Below, piece after piece: positions 29,101-42,282 of a DNA stretch of 64,000 bases; position 1 is the first letter of the stretch, and each line of letters begins with the position of its first letter. A program made the position numbers and the translations under genes. The notes below the pieces were generated by a model. It had not been told where the DNA came from, did no database searches, and saw only the letters and a program-made list of their open reading frames with translations. The stretch comes from Rhipicephalus microplus (Eukaryota; Arthropoda; Arachnida; Ixodida; Ixodidae). Location of the stretch: contig NC_134703.1 of assembly GCF_043290135.1 (NCBI RefSeq), positions 110,563,505-110,627,504 on the forward strand, written 5' to 3'.

Positions 29101-31299
29101 CTCAGTTTTCGTACTTTTTAATCATTAGCGCATTGTGGTTCCCAAAGAGTTTCGGCTACGTAATGGTGAGAGCAATATATCCCAGGATCGTCTTTCCACA
29201 GGAAAAAAAAACAGGAAAATCCCAGGGCACTTGCCTGTGGCATATCAAAGTAAATTTTCACATTTCATTTGCACAAACAGAATAAATTGCCTTAGAACAC
29301 CAGGAATGTTATCAAGATGAGAATGCGCTGGGTTTTTTTGTCAGTACAGACAATTAGCTGTTTGAAGAGAAAACGAGAAGCAATAGTGTAAGCAAAAAGA
29401 AGCTCGAATTCCTCATTATATATCTAGAGCATCACTTGTTGTTGTACCGCAGTTACACGGTCACTTATAGCGTCGCTTGCAATTCGCGCTAACGAATGCG
29501 TAGGTACTTTACTAGCATTTTTACAAAACGGCAGTCAAAAGCACCACTGATTACATGATCTTCGGCAGTCGTCTTTTACGACTGTGCAATTATTATGAAG
29601 TGCACGTTCATTTCTCTAAGCATAATAGGCCCTCACGGAGACTATATTAGAAACCACAATATAGAACCACCTGAAGATCTTGTCCCGTAGCGTGCTAGTA
29701 AGCTAAGGGTAGCGCATATATACAACAGTAACGAAAAGCGGTTCTACTTAAAAACGCTGCAACCGAATTTCTACAATTATTTTGCCCAAAATTAGCTGGC
29801 GATTTGTCTTTAAAAGAAAAAACCTGTCTAAGCAGACGCAAATTCGACTGGTCTGTGTGTCTTGGATGCTAGCGAGACCTACAGCACTAAGCAATATTCG
29901 GTGGACAAGGTGTCGGGTGAGGCGTTCCAGGGTATCAAATCACTCAGTCAAGTTAGGATTTTGTATACGTGTTGGAAGCACGATGTGATCATGAGGCATG
30001 CCGCAGTGCGCATGCCTCATAGTCACTTTTTTTAGCTCTTGCTGTTTTCAAAGCTTTTTTAACAGCGAAGCTGCTTAAGCTAACCTCCAGTTTGTTGCAC
30101 CTATTACAAGGATAACAACACAATAAATGGGTGTTTGTCTGTGGGACTTATTAGAAAGTTGGTGATAGTAACTACTTTACTAATAAACCTAAAATTCAGC
30201 AATATATATTAGAGATCTTCCATTACATAAATGAGTATGTGCTACATAAACTGGTAAATATCACTACTCACCACTGGTTTGCCAAAAATGAAGGCACGAA
30301 TTATTCCCACAAATGGCTGCGAAGTGATGCCGGGGGTCCCTCGAGCCCGAGTACGTATCACGAGAGTATACTAAAATACAAGACAGGCAACATCGGATGC
30401 AAGAACACCCCGAAGTGATGGAAGCCACAAGCAAACAGCCCCGTTGTGCCCGCAGATGAATGACAGGGGCGAACACTTGCTTCCACCGTGAGTTTCCGTC
30501 CCTGTTGTTCGGATATCCGTGCCCTATTTCTGACTGTCAGTGTTTAAGAGGATATCCCTCTGCTCTGAGAATCAACTTGAAAAGAATCTAGCATCACTTA
30601 GCTGAAGCTTAGCTATCACATAGAAGAAACTGAAATTGAACGAATTAGTCTTCAGAATCAACAAGTTTTGCTATTGCGTGCCTTGCGACGGGTAGTATAA
30701 GCTCCATCAACTCTTTTTGTTTAGTTCATATTGTTTATACGTTTAAAATTGCGAAGGATAAAAAAGTCTGCCTACAAAATAAAAGTATTGCCTTCAATTA
30801 CAACCCATCTGGAGGATATTGTATGCTAGAGTCTATCAGAGAATCTGATTTTTAAGTGCGCCATTCACAAGTGTTTTATAGCTGCTTATCCTATTACGAT
30901 CTACGCTTTACTGAGTTAAGCACACATAATATATAGTTCAACGGAGTAAGTAAGATTTTTTTCCTTGCGTCGTCCGAAAGGGAAAGGATAAAAAGGCGAG
31001 TCCTTATTGCGCTTCTATGACCAAGAAGTAAAATGACATGGCTGGCTGTTTGGTCGCAAAAGTACAGAACAACGTAAGAAAAAAAAAGAGAAAGGCGCAC
31101 GATTTGTTCCCCTGGACAAAGAGACGGAAATCCCGATATTTTGGTCGTAATCTCCTGGAAACGTTCCAAATGACTGCGGTGGAGGAAGAGCCCCCGGAAA
31201 GACAAAACGCAGGCAATATGAGAGCTCGAGCCAGGAATCGAACATGACACTTCCGAAGGTATCGGTAGAATCATGGACGAGATTCGAGAACAATGACGC

Positions 31300-31301
<2 letters not shown>
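26125..31301. other. 5-kb unannotated intergenic stretch
   Basis: I see no coding region, tRNA or named repeat in this stretch. Frames are short and without family features. Composition is mixed, with a small AT-rich bias. Confidence 0.4.

Positions 31302-31380
<79 letters not shown>
31302..31380. repeat. (AC)n(AT)n microsatellite
   Basis: CA run directly followed by an AT run. It abuts the tRNA-like repeat unit at 31381. Confidence 0.97.
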
Positions 31381-31383
<3 letters not shown>

Positions 31384-32340
31384 GCCAAGGAAGTATAGGG
31401 GAAGTCATTTGGCCAATGGTAATGTAAATGTGAAAAAAGAAGTGGGTGAAAAGATAACTTCTCATGGGCAGGAACCAAACCTGCGACCTTCGAATAACGC
31501 GTTCGATGCTCTACCAACTGAGCTACCGTGGCGGCTATCCTCCCAGCCACTTTATTCGGTATATATGTGAATTTAAACGTGGTAGTGTCAGTCAGTGCCA
31601 CCCGTAGCCATGTTGGTGAGTTTGGCACACTCTTTATGAGTTCTTTTGGCGTCACGCAGCACGTGAACTTATTACGAGCTGGCAGCTGACCAATAGTCCC
31701 ATGTATACAACTTAAAGGCGCCAATTCCGCCAGTACTAGACGCTAGTTAAAGAGTAAGGAAAAAAATGCACACCTAAGGGCTCATGTTTTCGTGTTTGGC
31801 GCATTATTAGTGAGATCTAACAGCAAAGAAAAGCATAGGGGAAGTTATTAGGCCAACTGTAATGTAAGTTTAAAGAAATAAGATTGGGTGAAAAGATAAC
31901 TTGCCGTGGGCAGGAACCGAACCTGCATCGTTCGAATAACGCGTTACTGCTACTGAGTTACCTTGGTGGCTATACCCCCAGCCGCTTTATTGAGTACATA
32001 CGTGAATTTGAACGTGGCTAGAGCACTGAGCTACCATGGCGGGTATCCCCCCGGCCACGTTCAAATTCACATATATACCCAATCAAGCGGCCCGGGGTAT
32101 AGCCACCATGGTAGCTCAGTGGTAGGGGATTGAACGCGGTATTAGGAGGTCACAGGCTCGGTTCCTGCCCACAGAAAGTTATCTTTTCAACCAATTTTCT
32201 GTCTTCACATTTTCATTACAATTGGTCTAAGAATTTCCCCTGTACAATCCTCGGCATTATTGTCTGTTAGAAATCATTGATATTGTGTCAAAACACGGAA
32301 AATGAGCCCTTGAGTATTTACTTCTTATATATATATGATT
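31381..32340. repeat. old tRNA-like repeat units, inverted arrangement
   Basis: Two minus-oriented units about 440 bp apart (a TATAGGGGAAG-type start at 31393 and about 31833) are followed from about 32018 by plus-oriented sequence of the same family. Each carries a tRNA-like block (31457-31532 and 31905-31975 minus, 32100-32170 plus) with TAGCTCAG and B-box-like GGTT motifs. Spacer motifs such as CACGTGAACTTATTA match the 450-bp array at 59329-61885, but divergence is much greater. (AT) runs lie at both ends. Confidence 0.75.
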
Positions 32341-32374
32341 CAAAAAAGAAATTCTTTGGGTCCGGTGCAAATAT

Positions 32375-32478
32375 AATTAAGAATAAAGGAGCACACTTAC
32401 GAAAATTTGATAATTGTTTACTCTACGTTTCGGCCGTGGCACGGCCTTCGTCAGGATTGACGAAGGCCATGCCACGGG
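32375..32478. repeat. fold-back hairpin element end
   Basis: CCGTGGCACGGCCTTCGTCA (32434-32453) pairs with 32458-32477 with one mismatch around a GGAT loop. The left arm continues outward as a GTTTACTCTACGTTTCGG flank; the right arm is cut by an (AT)n run at 32479. Looks like half of a long-armed fold-back transposon. Confidence 0.65.

Positions 32479-32521
<43 letters not shown>
32479..32521. repeat. (AT)n microsatellite
   Basis: Pure AT run, followed by a short GA-rich run. Confidence 0.95.
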
Positions 32522-32524
<3 letters not shown>

Positions 32525-32835
32525 AGAGAGAGAGAAAGCACGTGTATCCTATCGCTAAAGAATCTAGCCTGACATTTTTATATAACAACGCTGGCGGAAT
32601 GTGACGGTACACAAGAGGGACACGGGGACACAGACATAACACTGCTTCATACAAATGAATTTATTTTAGGCACCACGTGGTTCTTACAACCTTTTTGCAC
32701 ACAGCTTCAACTAACACGTGTGAGAGCGCAAGCAAGTATTCTATGAGATTTGTTTTATTTTTATTTTAGCCAATAATCATGCAAGTGAACGATATCGCAC
32801 CTTGAAAAAAATTGGCAGTTTCAATGTACAGTGGG
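32522..32835. other. unannotated intergenic stretch
   Basis: Nothing recognised. Confidence 0.45.
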
Positions 32836-34015
<1,180 letters not shown>

Positions 34016-34069
34016 AAATAAATATTCATTTGTCGTTAACATTGAACCCATAAACGAGTCTGTTCAAAG

Positions 34070-34530
34070 TTTGTTTCGAAGGCCAGTTGTCCGCCACAAA
34101 CGCCACAACGCTTTTAAAGCCTTGCATGCCGGAGACGGTCTGAGCCAGTGTCGTAAGACACTATCCTTCGACAATGGCTGATTGTCATAGCCATCTGACA
34201 CTTTGGAAAGTTCCTTTCTTGTCGCACTGAATTGAGGACTTTCATTGAGGAGATGGGTGATTGTCTCCTCGCAGCTGCAGTCATCACGTGTCGGGCGCCT
34301 TGCTATTTTGATGCGAAATGAGTAAGTGGTCCTGTAAGGCCACTCTGACTATAGTAAGTGGCACACGAGCGTCTTTTGTAGCGTAAGCTTCTCTGGCCGA
34401 GGTTGAGCAGTTTTACATGACTTACTAGTGGTGAGCAGACCTGCGCAAGCGCAAGGAGCAGAGACGTCACGTGCAGCAAAAGTGGCGCTCCGAAGGCCTG
34501 GAAATTTCTGGAGTGAAATGCCACACTTGT
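34070..34530 (-). mobile_element. I-like LINE ORF2 C-terminal fragment
   Basis: On the minus strand, 34320-34075 reads as the end of an I-like ORF2: a cysteine-containing DDCSCEETITHLLNESPQF, then LSKDSVLRHWLRPSP and ALKALWRLWRTTGL. This C-x-C..H segment and the final helix are shared with the fragments at 42283 and 49689. No 3' UTR is recognised. It abuts core-repeat element locus 3. Confidence 0.75.
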
Positions 34531-34552
34531 AATCTGGTGCTTGCCTCGCGTC

Positions 34553-34800
34553 AGATGGCTTTCCTACTGGTCGTTACATCTGTCCATCATTCATTCGTTC
34601 GTCCGTTCAACCATCTATTATAGTCCATTCAACCGCAGTTTCTCTATTTGTCCGTCCATACATCCGTGGTTGTCGTTCCAACCATGGTTCGTTCGTCTGT
34701 CTATTTATCCGTTGTTGGTCTTACCGTGCAGTCCATCTGTCTATTTGTGGTTGATCCATCTGTGGTTCGGTGGTCCGTTAGTCCACAGTTCCCGCTTCGC
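34553..34800. repeat. decayed (GTCC/ATCC)n tract
   Basis: Repeated GTCC, ATCC and TTCG words (for example TCGTTCGTCCGTTC) over 250 bp suggest an old tetranucleotide microsatellite worn down by substitution. Confidence 0.6.
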
Positions 34801-35408
34801 CTATGCTGGCGTAGCCGAGCATAGCCTCTGCGAATTTTTCACTTCTAGTTATTCCTGAGGTAAGACGAATCATTTAACTTGGTGGCTGTAGCCTTCTTTT
34901 GACGGAACGTGCGGGAACTGAGGTGATGAACGACTGCAGAGCGGCGTGTACTACTAGAGTCAAATAACAGCTGAACAGTGGCAAACTTTGGCAGTTGTTT
35001 AGCACATGTCGGCCATCCAATCACCACCAACTATATGTGCACACGTGAAGTGCTGCCCAACCGAATGCGTGCGACAGTCAACGGTGATGACCGCGGGGTG
35101 TGCACCATACCACTACTGATCAATGAGATTTTCACTGGTCGGATTTCATTTGACACAGTTTGAAAGTTATGGTGTGACTGACAAGCAAGAGAAGGATTTG
35201 AGTCATTAGGTCATAGCGCCATGACCCAGTATTCTGTCTCGAGGGAAGTATCAGTTTAGCACCACTCACTCTCTTTGCTGTTCATGTTCCTGAAGCTGCG
35301 ATCACTCCTGCCTGAAGACGCATTTGGGTGCAACTGTATCTGTTTTAATAATGATGCGACGCTCATATGTTGTGGACCATACAACCCATTAGAACTAATC
35401 TGTACAAG
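34801..35408. other. unannotated intergenic stretch
   Basis: Nothing recognised. Confidence 0.45.
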
Positions 35409-35679
35409 CACCATATTTAGTAGCCCCACCGCAGTGGTCTAGTGGCTAAGGTACTCGGCGGCTTACCCGCAGGTCGCGGGTTCGAATCCCGGATGCGGCG
35501 GCTGCATTTCCGATGGAGGCGGAAGTGTTGCAGGCCCATGTGCTCAGATTTGGGTGCACGTTAAAGAACCCATGGTGGTCGAAACTTCCGGAGCCCTCCA
35601 CTACGACGTCTCTCATAATCAAAAGGTGGTTTTGGGACGTTAAACCCCACATATCAAGCAATCAAATCACCATATTTAG
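35409..35679 (+). mobile_element. Ruka-like SINE, complete, with target-site duplication
   Basis: Full-length SINE at about 35423-35667. The tRNA-like head has A box TGGTCTAGTGG (35435-35445) and B box GGTTCGAATCC (35478-35488), driving RNA polymerase III transcription in live copies. The body has TCAGATTTGGGTGC and GGGACGTTAAACCCC, ending in an ATCAAGCAATCAA tail. Identical 12-bp CACCATATTTAG copies at 35409-35420 and 35668-35679 are the target-site duplication, so the insertion is fairly young. It depends on LINE enzymes for movement. Confidence 0.93.
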
Positions 35680-36519
35680 CACTTATTTTCTCTAAATCTG
35701 GTTAGTGTATGTGGAAGTATAAGCCAACGAAGTATACGCTTGGTCACAGTGCATAAAAAGCTCCAAATGAAAAAAGGGAGTCTATCATATCAGTGAATAA
35801 GAGGAAGACAACAAAAGAAAATTTGGATTTACGCAGTTCCTAAACGGGCTGCTAGGCCTCTGATACGCTACGCCGTGATGTTTGCAGGATAAACCTCAAT
35901 GCACACAAGCGTGCTATATCGCTTGCTTTATTCTAGCGTACGCTTTTGGCAGCTTTAGCTCCCTGAGAACTGGACAAAACTGCACGCATTCGGGTCAATA
36001 CTTGGCAATGGGCGTCTACTTTGTGCGCTTGCCCTGCAAACACTTACGAAAGAGAAATACATGAAGTGAAATGTAGAGATTTTTTTTGCCTTATGCTTTC
36101 GCCAAGTGAAGCGGTAGTTTTGTTTTAATTTGCGGAAGTCTGCTCTTTAACGAAGAGGCCTAATGACTTACGTGACGAAATTTACTTTTTAATGCATACG
36201 AACAAACGGACAAGATGAACTGTGTCTATAGCAATAAGTGCGTTACATTGAAATCAGTACCTTACATGTAACCGTTGATTATATCAACAGCTTGTAGGCG
36301 TTTACGTGCCAAAGCCAAGATTTGATTGTGAGGCCTGCGGTAGTGAAGCACTAAAGAAATTGTAGATCACCGGTTGTTGTTTAACATGACCATACATCGC
36401 AAAGTACGCCACCCATAAAAATTTAGCCTACAAACAATAATTTCACAAACATGAGTGTGGTGCTTCAGCTCGCGTTTTTTACGACAGTAGTTACAAGTTA
36501 TAATAACGTCATTACCTAC
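35680..36519. other. unannotated intergenic stretch
   Basis: Nothing recognised. This lies 5' of the first gene. Confidence 0.45.
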
Positions 36520-36825
36520 CGCGCTCTTTTATTCCCTTTCTTATCAAGTAAACGTGTTATCGGCTGAATATGAGACTGTCAGAACGCGTCAACATTACAC
36601 GAGTATTCAAACACATGGTAGCAAAATAACAAACTGTTTCGAATGCGGCTTGAAAGAAGGATGCAGGAGAGAGAGAGAGAGAGAGGGAACATTTAAAAAG
36701 TAGAGCTGTTAGCGCATCTTACGTCATTCACGAAGATTCCCGCCCAAGAGCACAGCGCCTCGGGAGTTCACGCTTTCGCACCGTTTTCGTCCCTCCTCTA
36801 TGTCTCGTCGCCGACGGCCGACATC

Positions 36826-39049
36826 ATGCACTTAAGGTTAAACCCATTCGAGGAAGTAGCGGTGTTGGAACAGCGGTTGAACGCTGCGGGATGCCCTGAA
36901 AATGTTCATGAACTGGAGCTCACCAACGGCGTGGTTGCGGATCCAGACGACCTTTGCAGGTGCATAATACGCTGCACTGAGCTTCGTAAGCTTTACTGCG
37001 TCTCGAGCGGGATAAGGTTGAAGAGCCTCATTATCAACGTGCTGCCGAAGTTGCCACACTTGAGCCACCTCGAGTTGACGCTCGACGAATGCGTGAACAT
37101 AGAGGAGGCGTTGTCGATGCTGAGCGCAATTCCAGCCACCGAAACTATCTCGGGGAGCCTTCGCCAGTTGTACGTCGAAGTTTCCGGCATGCTCAGAATT
37201 CGAGTGCTTGGCGCAATGTTGGAAAAGCTGCCGAGCTTGGCTGAACTGCACGTTCACAATCTGCGAGAGTTACTGAGCCTAGCTGTGCGCGATGTTGAAA
37301 GTTTATGGCTCCAAGCTCCCACACTGCAGCGCCTCAGGATGACATCCGAAACGCCCACCGAGGCTCAGGAAGAACCTGTCGCAGATAGGCCGTTGGAAGA
37401 TCCGGACTTGAGGAGATGGGCCATGGTTTGCGGTAACCTGCTGCTTCGCCGAAGTCCTCCCACCAGAAACTGTGTTCGCGTGAGAGATCTTGCCATTCGA
37501 ACCGAACCGCTGCATCCTACCGAGCCTGTTATCATCGTGATTAACAACGACGAGGGGATACCCACGGCATCACAAATACGCGAAGCGGGGACACAGAACG
37601 ACTGGCGCGATGTACGTGGCCTCACTCTCGCACTCGTCAGGTCGGGAGATGCTGCCGAGGAAGTTGCGCGCGCTAACGCCGAGATCGAAAGCGGGCTTCT
37701 GAGCTTCTTGAGGCATTTCGCAGGTAGCTCGGGCGGTATCGGACACCTCAAGGAACTAAACCTGAGTTCCTTCCACTTTGCCGACATGGTGGACTTCACG
37801 CGCGTCTTGAGCGACGCCAGACTGACGACGCTGACAGCACTCTCTGTCACACCTTGCGGCATCTGGTACCCGGGTGCGCTGAGACGGCTAGCGACCACTT
37901 GTAACGAGCTGGACGACCTGGACATTCGGGTATACTCGGATTATCGAAGGTGTTCCCGGTGTTGGCAGCCTCTTGCGCTGAGTGCCGCGTCCGGAAGTCA
38001 TCTCACCCGAGGTCGCCTCACCTTCTACAACATGACAGGTTTTGCTTCGCTCGATTTTTTGAGCACGTCCCGAATATCCGAGCTTCGCATGTCAGACAAG
38101 TGCGATGATGCAATGGTACGATTGACGACATTGTTCCAGAAGTTGCGGCAAAATACGTTGCTGCGCTGTCTCGTGGTCAGCTTTCCTCACATACGCTACA
38201 ACCATGAGATGTATCAGGTATGCAATTACATTTCAACTATGGTTTTTAAATTTTGGCTTGGGGAGCGCCTGATGGGGCCCCGAAAGTCCAAGTAAAAGGG
38301 GGAACAATACACTCATCTATAGGTCACAAGTACTCTATTAGCACTGATCAGTGGGTGACGAAATGGAATGAAAAAAAGGACTTTATTTATCAGTGCGTGA
38401 TAACATGCGCGGAAATAGGTTAACACTCTGTAACTTTCAGTGCGAGCAACTCGCCCTCCAGATAAACAGCGTAATCTTGCAATCGACCTTCACGCCTTTT
38501 AGCCGTAGAATGTTTATGCATTTTTGTGTGAGTGCTTTTCTATATAGTTAAGGCAGAGTTCCATTCACGATTATACCGAGGAACGTTCATGCATTTTGAT
38601 ATGGACACTATCTTTTATGGACAAAGCAGCTTCTCTAATAGATCTTGACTAGGCTAAGAACTGCCATTTTGACCCGTGTTTCTTTCTTGTTTTACTATTC
38701 TCTCAAGGACCTACCGATGCTTCAGGATTTGCGTTTCCTAAGTCTGGAGACATCCACTGCGCACGACGAAGTAACCGTGCGTGACTTCATCGAATGGGTG
38801 GCCTCTCACTCGTGCGCCCTTGAAGTCATCCACGTGCATTTCCCCCACCACTTGACCGGAATGACGGAGCGGTTCACATGGGTGCGGAGTGTTGAGACAA
38901 CCAAGCAGTCCGATTCGGGCGACGACGCGAATCCACCGGATCCGGCAACAGGCAGAGTCTTCACAGACAGACCTTGTGTGATTTGTTCGACGCAGACCTT
39001 TATTGGGCTTATCAAGCCCCACAACCGTGGAGCAAGGACGCAAATGTAG
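36826..39049 (+). CDS. leucine-rich-repeat-like protein, paralogue A
   Basis: Two exons, 36826-38217 and 38708-39049 (join), give 577 aa. The intron (38218-38707, 490 bp, phase 0) has a CAG|GTATGC donor and a pyrimidine-rich CTCTCAAG|GAC acceptor. The start ATG matches the first codon shared with paralogue B; a short out-of-frame ATG lies at 36800. The protein is a series of leucine-rich segments (ENVHELELTN near residue 25, LPKLPHLSHLEL near 70, LRELLSLAV near 145, HLKELNLSSF near 305, LTALSVTPCG near 335), giving an RNI/LRR-type solenoid. C-x2-C pairs sit at 376-379 (CSRC) and 554-557 (CVIC). No signal peptide, membrane segment or clear F-box is seen. LRR proteins of this kind often bind partners in ubiquitin ligases, but here that is only a possibility. 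It appears intact. Confidence 0.88.
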
Positions 39050-39112
39050 ATTGCCTGCCAGTGTTTCGATAATATAACTGAGGAATCGTTGACGTTTTCG
39101 ATATCTACACTA

Positions 39113-39118
39113 AATAAA
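39113..39118 (+). terminator. poly(A) signal of paralogue A
   Basis: AATAAA 64 bp after the stop codon; the same layout is seen in paralogue B. Confidence 0.75.
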
Positions 39119-40920
39119 GTGTTAATTGTATACGCAAATTTTTAAACTGAACATTCTCACTGATCGCGTTCAAAGGCTGTGGCTGGCTCAATGTATCGCT
39201 GGATATAAACTTCTGGTATTTCGTTATATCTATGCTGCCCCCCTCCTTGAGAGGTCAGGGCCCAGTTATTTTTGGTCCGGTATCTTGTTAGACTGCCTTG
39301 ATTCATTTGGCCTTCAGAAGCACCGTAAAATATACAGCAGAATATAGAAAAGTGCTTCCAGCCAGATCGGTGCAATTAATACGGTGAATCTGTTCTCAGC
39401 TTGGAGTCTCGCATGATACCGAACAGAATTCCCTTCGCCTTTTTTTCGCCTTTTTTTTCCTGCGCTAAACCATTGACAGCGCTTCCGACAGCCAAAGTGG
39501 TTTTGGCCACTGCAGTGACAAACAAGGACAAAAGTTATGGGGACGTGTCGTTGGCACTGCGCGCTCTCATGTGACGCGTATTCCCGACTCTATAGCTGTA
39601 GCTCGGGAAATTCCGACCACAAAGCCGCCTCGTTCTAGGCATGAGAATTGGCCACTGTACACAACGCGTAGGTATGAGGATTTAATATTAAGGTTTAAGC
39701 TCTACCATAGGGTACCCAATAAAAATGTACAGCCGATGTCAATTATTTAGGGACGGCGGTAGCACGTGCAAAACTCGTGCCCAGTTTCTTCCGACGGCCG
39801 CTTGGGAACGATTGCACATGCGCCTTCCCTTTTTACCTTCCCGGTTACTCGTTCATTCGCTTTAAGTGGTGGAACGCCGTAACACCAGAGAAATCGCAAT
39901 GGGCTACTTCTGTAGTCCCCGTGGAAGCACCGATTGATGCAGGACAAGATCAAGTAGAAATCTTTTCTACTTGATAAAGGCTTTGTCCTGCACCACGGTC
40001 GAGGATGCGTTGCAGCTTGCAAGGTTTTCTTGTTGCTTTGCGCAACAAACCGGTTGACGCCGAATTTATTTTGTGATAGCGCATATTGATGGGTGAATGA
40101 TGCTTGCCCCGAGCACTGCAAGAAACTTGAGCGCCTTTTCGGGTTGGTGTCAACATAACAATATCAGCAGCACGTGTTGCTTCCCCCCCAAAAAAACATC
40201 CGGTTATTTTATCACTCTCTAACGCAGAAGCGGGAAATTTTCTTTAGTAGTGCCACAGTGAAGAAAACACTTTTTCCGCTCTCTGGTAAAAGAAAGGCGC
40301 TTGAAATTGATGACTATCTCCTATAATATTATGTGTAGCTTAAAAGAAATTGTATTTGAATTTGTCCAGAAAAAGGCAAGAAGAGTGTTGGAAAGAAGCA
40401 GGAATCTGGCTGAAGCATTCGTTCCCCGCCAATGCTTTTAGGCAACGCTACCGAAAGCCGTTCCGGATTGCAATTGAGTTCACTGTTCGTGAGAATAAAT
40501 TTCTCTAAACACAACTCTGCTTCTAAACAACTAAAGGGTCCATATGGGGTTCGAGAAAGCAAGCGGCCGAGTAGTCCTATCACATAAGTGGATCTGTGAA
40601 AAAAACTTACGCACAGCGTGTTTTCTTCGACGTGGTTCGTCTGCAAATGAGGCGCATTGCGAGGCGGACAGATTGCATTACGTATTTTCGTCTTTGTTTC
40701 AATAATGAGTCCTTCGGCCATGACTGCAGATGTGACACCTTATGCTTTTCTGGCGTACTGGTGCACCCCCACTTGTAGCAAGTGAACGTGTAGACAGCAA
40801 GGTAAACAAGGACTCTCATGTGCTGTGCGTGCTTTCGAGCTTCGCAACAGCCGATAGGTATGGTGGGGTGCTTTTCCACGCGCTCCCGTGTTTTCTAAAA
40901 TTTTAACGTGACTGCGTTAT
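39119..40920. other. 3' part of duplication unit A
   Basis: Non-coding. 39770-40920 is collinear with parts of 48600-48740 and 50270-50860. An inverted repeat at 39938-39992 (TGCAGGACAA..AAGTAGAAA and its complement) is present here, but only the right half is visible in unit B. Confidence 0.5.
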
Positions 40921-42282
40921 AGTGGTTGTATCGCAGAAATTCTGCCGTCAGCGTCGGTGCATTATTAGTTGTGAGCGAAAAATTGTCCGTGAGCAAAAAA
41001 ATTGAGAAAAAAAAGCAAATAAAATAAACATAAAAATGTTCGATCCCATGGAGGATTGAACCCCAGCCACACGCGTGGCAAGCAGGTATCCTACCACAAA
41101 TCCACGAGGTTACTTTTTTTTCTTTAATGAATGAAATTATCACCAGTAAAGTACACAGAACGTACTTCATCAGAAGTCAGGCAAACACACACAAGCGTCA
41201 AAAACGGGAAGCCACTCCGGAACGGGGTCAAAAGTCTCGACAACACTGCGCACTTGAGAAGCTGCTTCTCGGAAGACAGATCTCGTCGACCGTGGTGGCT
41301 TGGCGTGTCTATCGATCATGCGACTTTTCCATAATAAATAAAGTCCCAACAACATAAACAAGTCGTAAGGAGTACTATCAGTCAGACTCTTTTTGAACGG
41401 AAGAAACCTAATACCATGGGCTGTGATTGGAAGTTCTTTTCTTAGCGTTCTTTTTAGAATGGTGCTGCTTCGGGAGAACACCACATAAATGCCATTTAGT
41501 GGAAGGAGTCTCCTTAGCGCATTTTGTTCGACAGGTGTCACGACGAAAACCAACCCATTCGACGATTTGTAAGCGCACTTGGTAGGCCATCAAACTACGT
41601 CGAAAAAGGCCGGGATAGCAACCATAGCCGCTAAAAACACACAGGAACTTTCAAACAGCTCTAAAAATAGACAACTTTGTCCATCTAAGAGAAACTTATC
41701 AAGCCTTTCCAAAGTCCTTGATCGCGCAAACAAAAAATGCTAAATAATGTGCTGCCATTCTGAGACCCTTTATGCCCCTTCAAGGAAATGTCATTTCAAC
41801 AAACCACAACACTTGCATAGATTTAGCTTTTCATTCTCACAACACCATTAAAGAAGTGAAGTACTGCAGTTGCCATTTCACCGACCATAAGGTGATGCTT
41901 GTTGTGGTTGGCCGGAAGAGGTCTCCAGAAGAACAAGTTGAGCAATAGGTGGATGGCAAAAATGTTGCTCACGCAAAGGATTTTGGGTTACTGCGGCCGC
42001 CTGAATCGACGTTTAGTTCGAAATGCCGTGCCACCGTGCGGGCATTTTTGCCAGTGCCGTCACTTTCTGCGTGTTCTACTCAGCACCCGCGGTGTCCCCT
42101 CACAAATTGCTGCATAATACTTTGGAGCGCTATGCTGTTTAGTTGCAGTCACTACGAGATAGTATTTTTTCACCATCTCGTAGTCACTACAAATGCAGCC
42201 ACTACGAGATAGTATTTTTTTCCTTCAAGTGGTATGCAGCTCCGGACCCGTGCTTGTTGTTTTGGGTGTTTTCACGCATTCT
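40921..42282. other. intergenic with tRNA-Gly-like relic
   Basis: Apart from the tRNA-like block at 41044-41109, only a small duplication stands out: CACTACGAGATAGTATTTTTT at about 42150 and 42200 (50-bp period), with an inverted ATCTCGTAGT between. Confidence 0.5.
41044..41109 (-). pseudogene. tRNA-Gly(GCC)-like pseudogene
   Basis: The minus strand reads GTGGTAGGATACCTGCTTGCC then ACGCGTGTGGCTGGGGTTCAA, following the tRNA-Gly(GCC) plan (TGGTAGAATTC..CTGCCACGCG..GGTTCGA). The 5' acceptor half does not pair with the 3' end. A tRNA pseudogene or SINE head, not a working gene. Confidence 0.5.

Larger units (their letters stand above)
36520..40920 (+). repeat. segmental duplication, unit A
   Basis: Similarity to unit B (45500-50860) starts about 300 bp before the start codon (CGC..TTTTATTCC, then AACGTGTTATC near 36550 and ACGCGTTATCTGCTGA near 45536). 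It runs through both exons and the poly(A) site and returns downstream at 39770-40920: GCACATGCGCC, ACACCAGAGAAA, GACACC near 40059, AACAAGGACTCTC. Unit B is longer because of later SINE and LINE insertions. (GA)n at 36667-36688 lies in the 5' part. Confidence 0.7.

Noticed and set aside
35423..35500. Functional tRNA gene in the SINE heads
   Set aside because: The same head is followed by an identical non-tRNA body and tail at several loci with target-site duplications, which defines SINEs.
36690..36740. TATA-like TTTAAAAAG and CRE-like TTACGTCA upstream of paralogue A
   Set aside because: Neither is kept at the matching place before paralogue B, and no initiator lies at the right distance.
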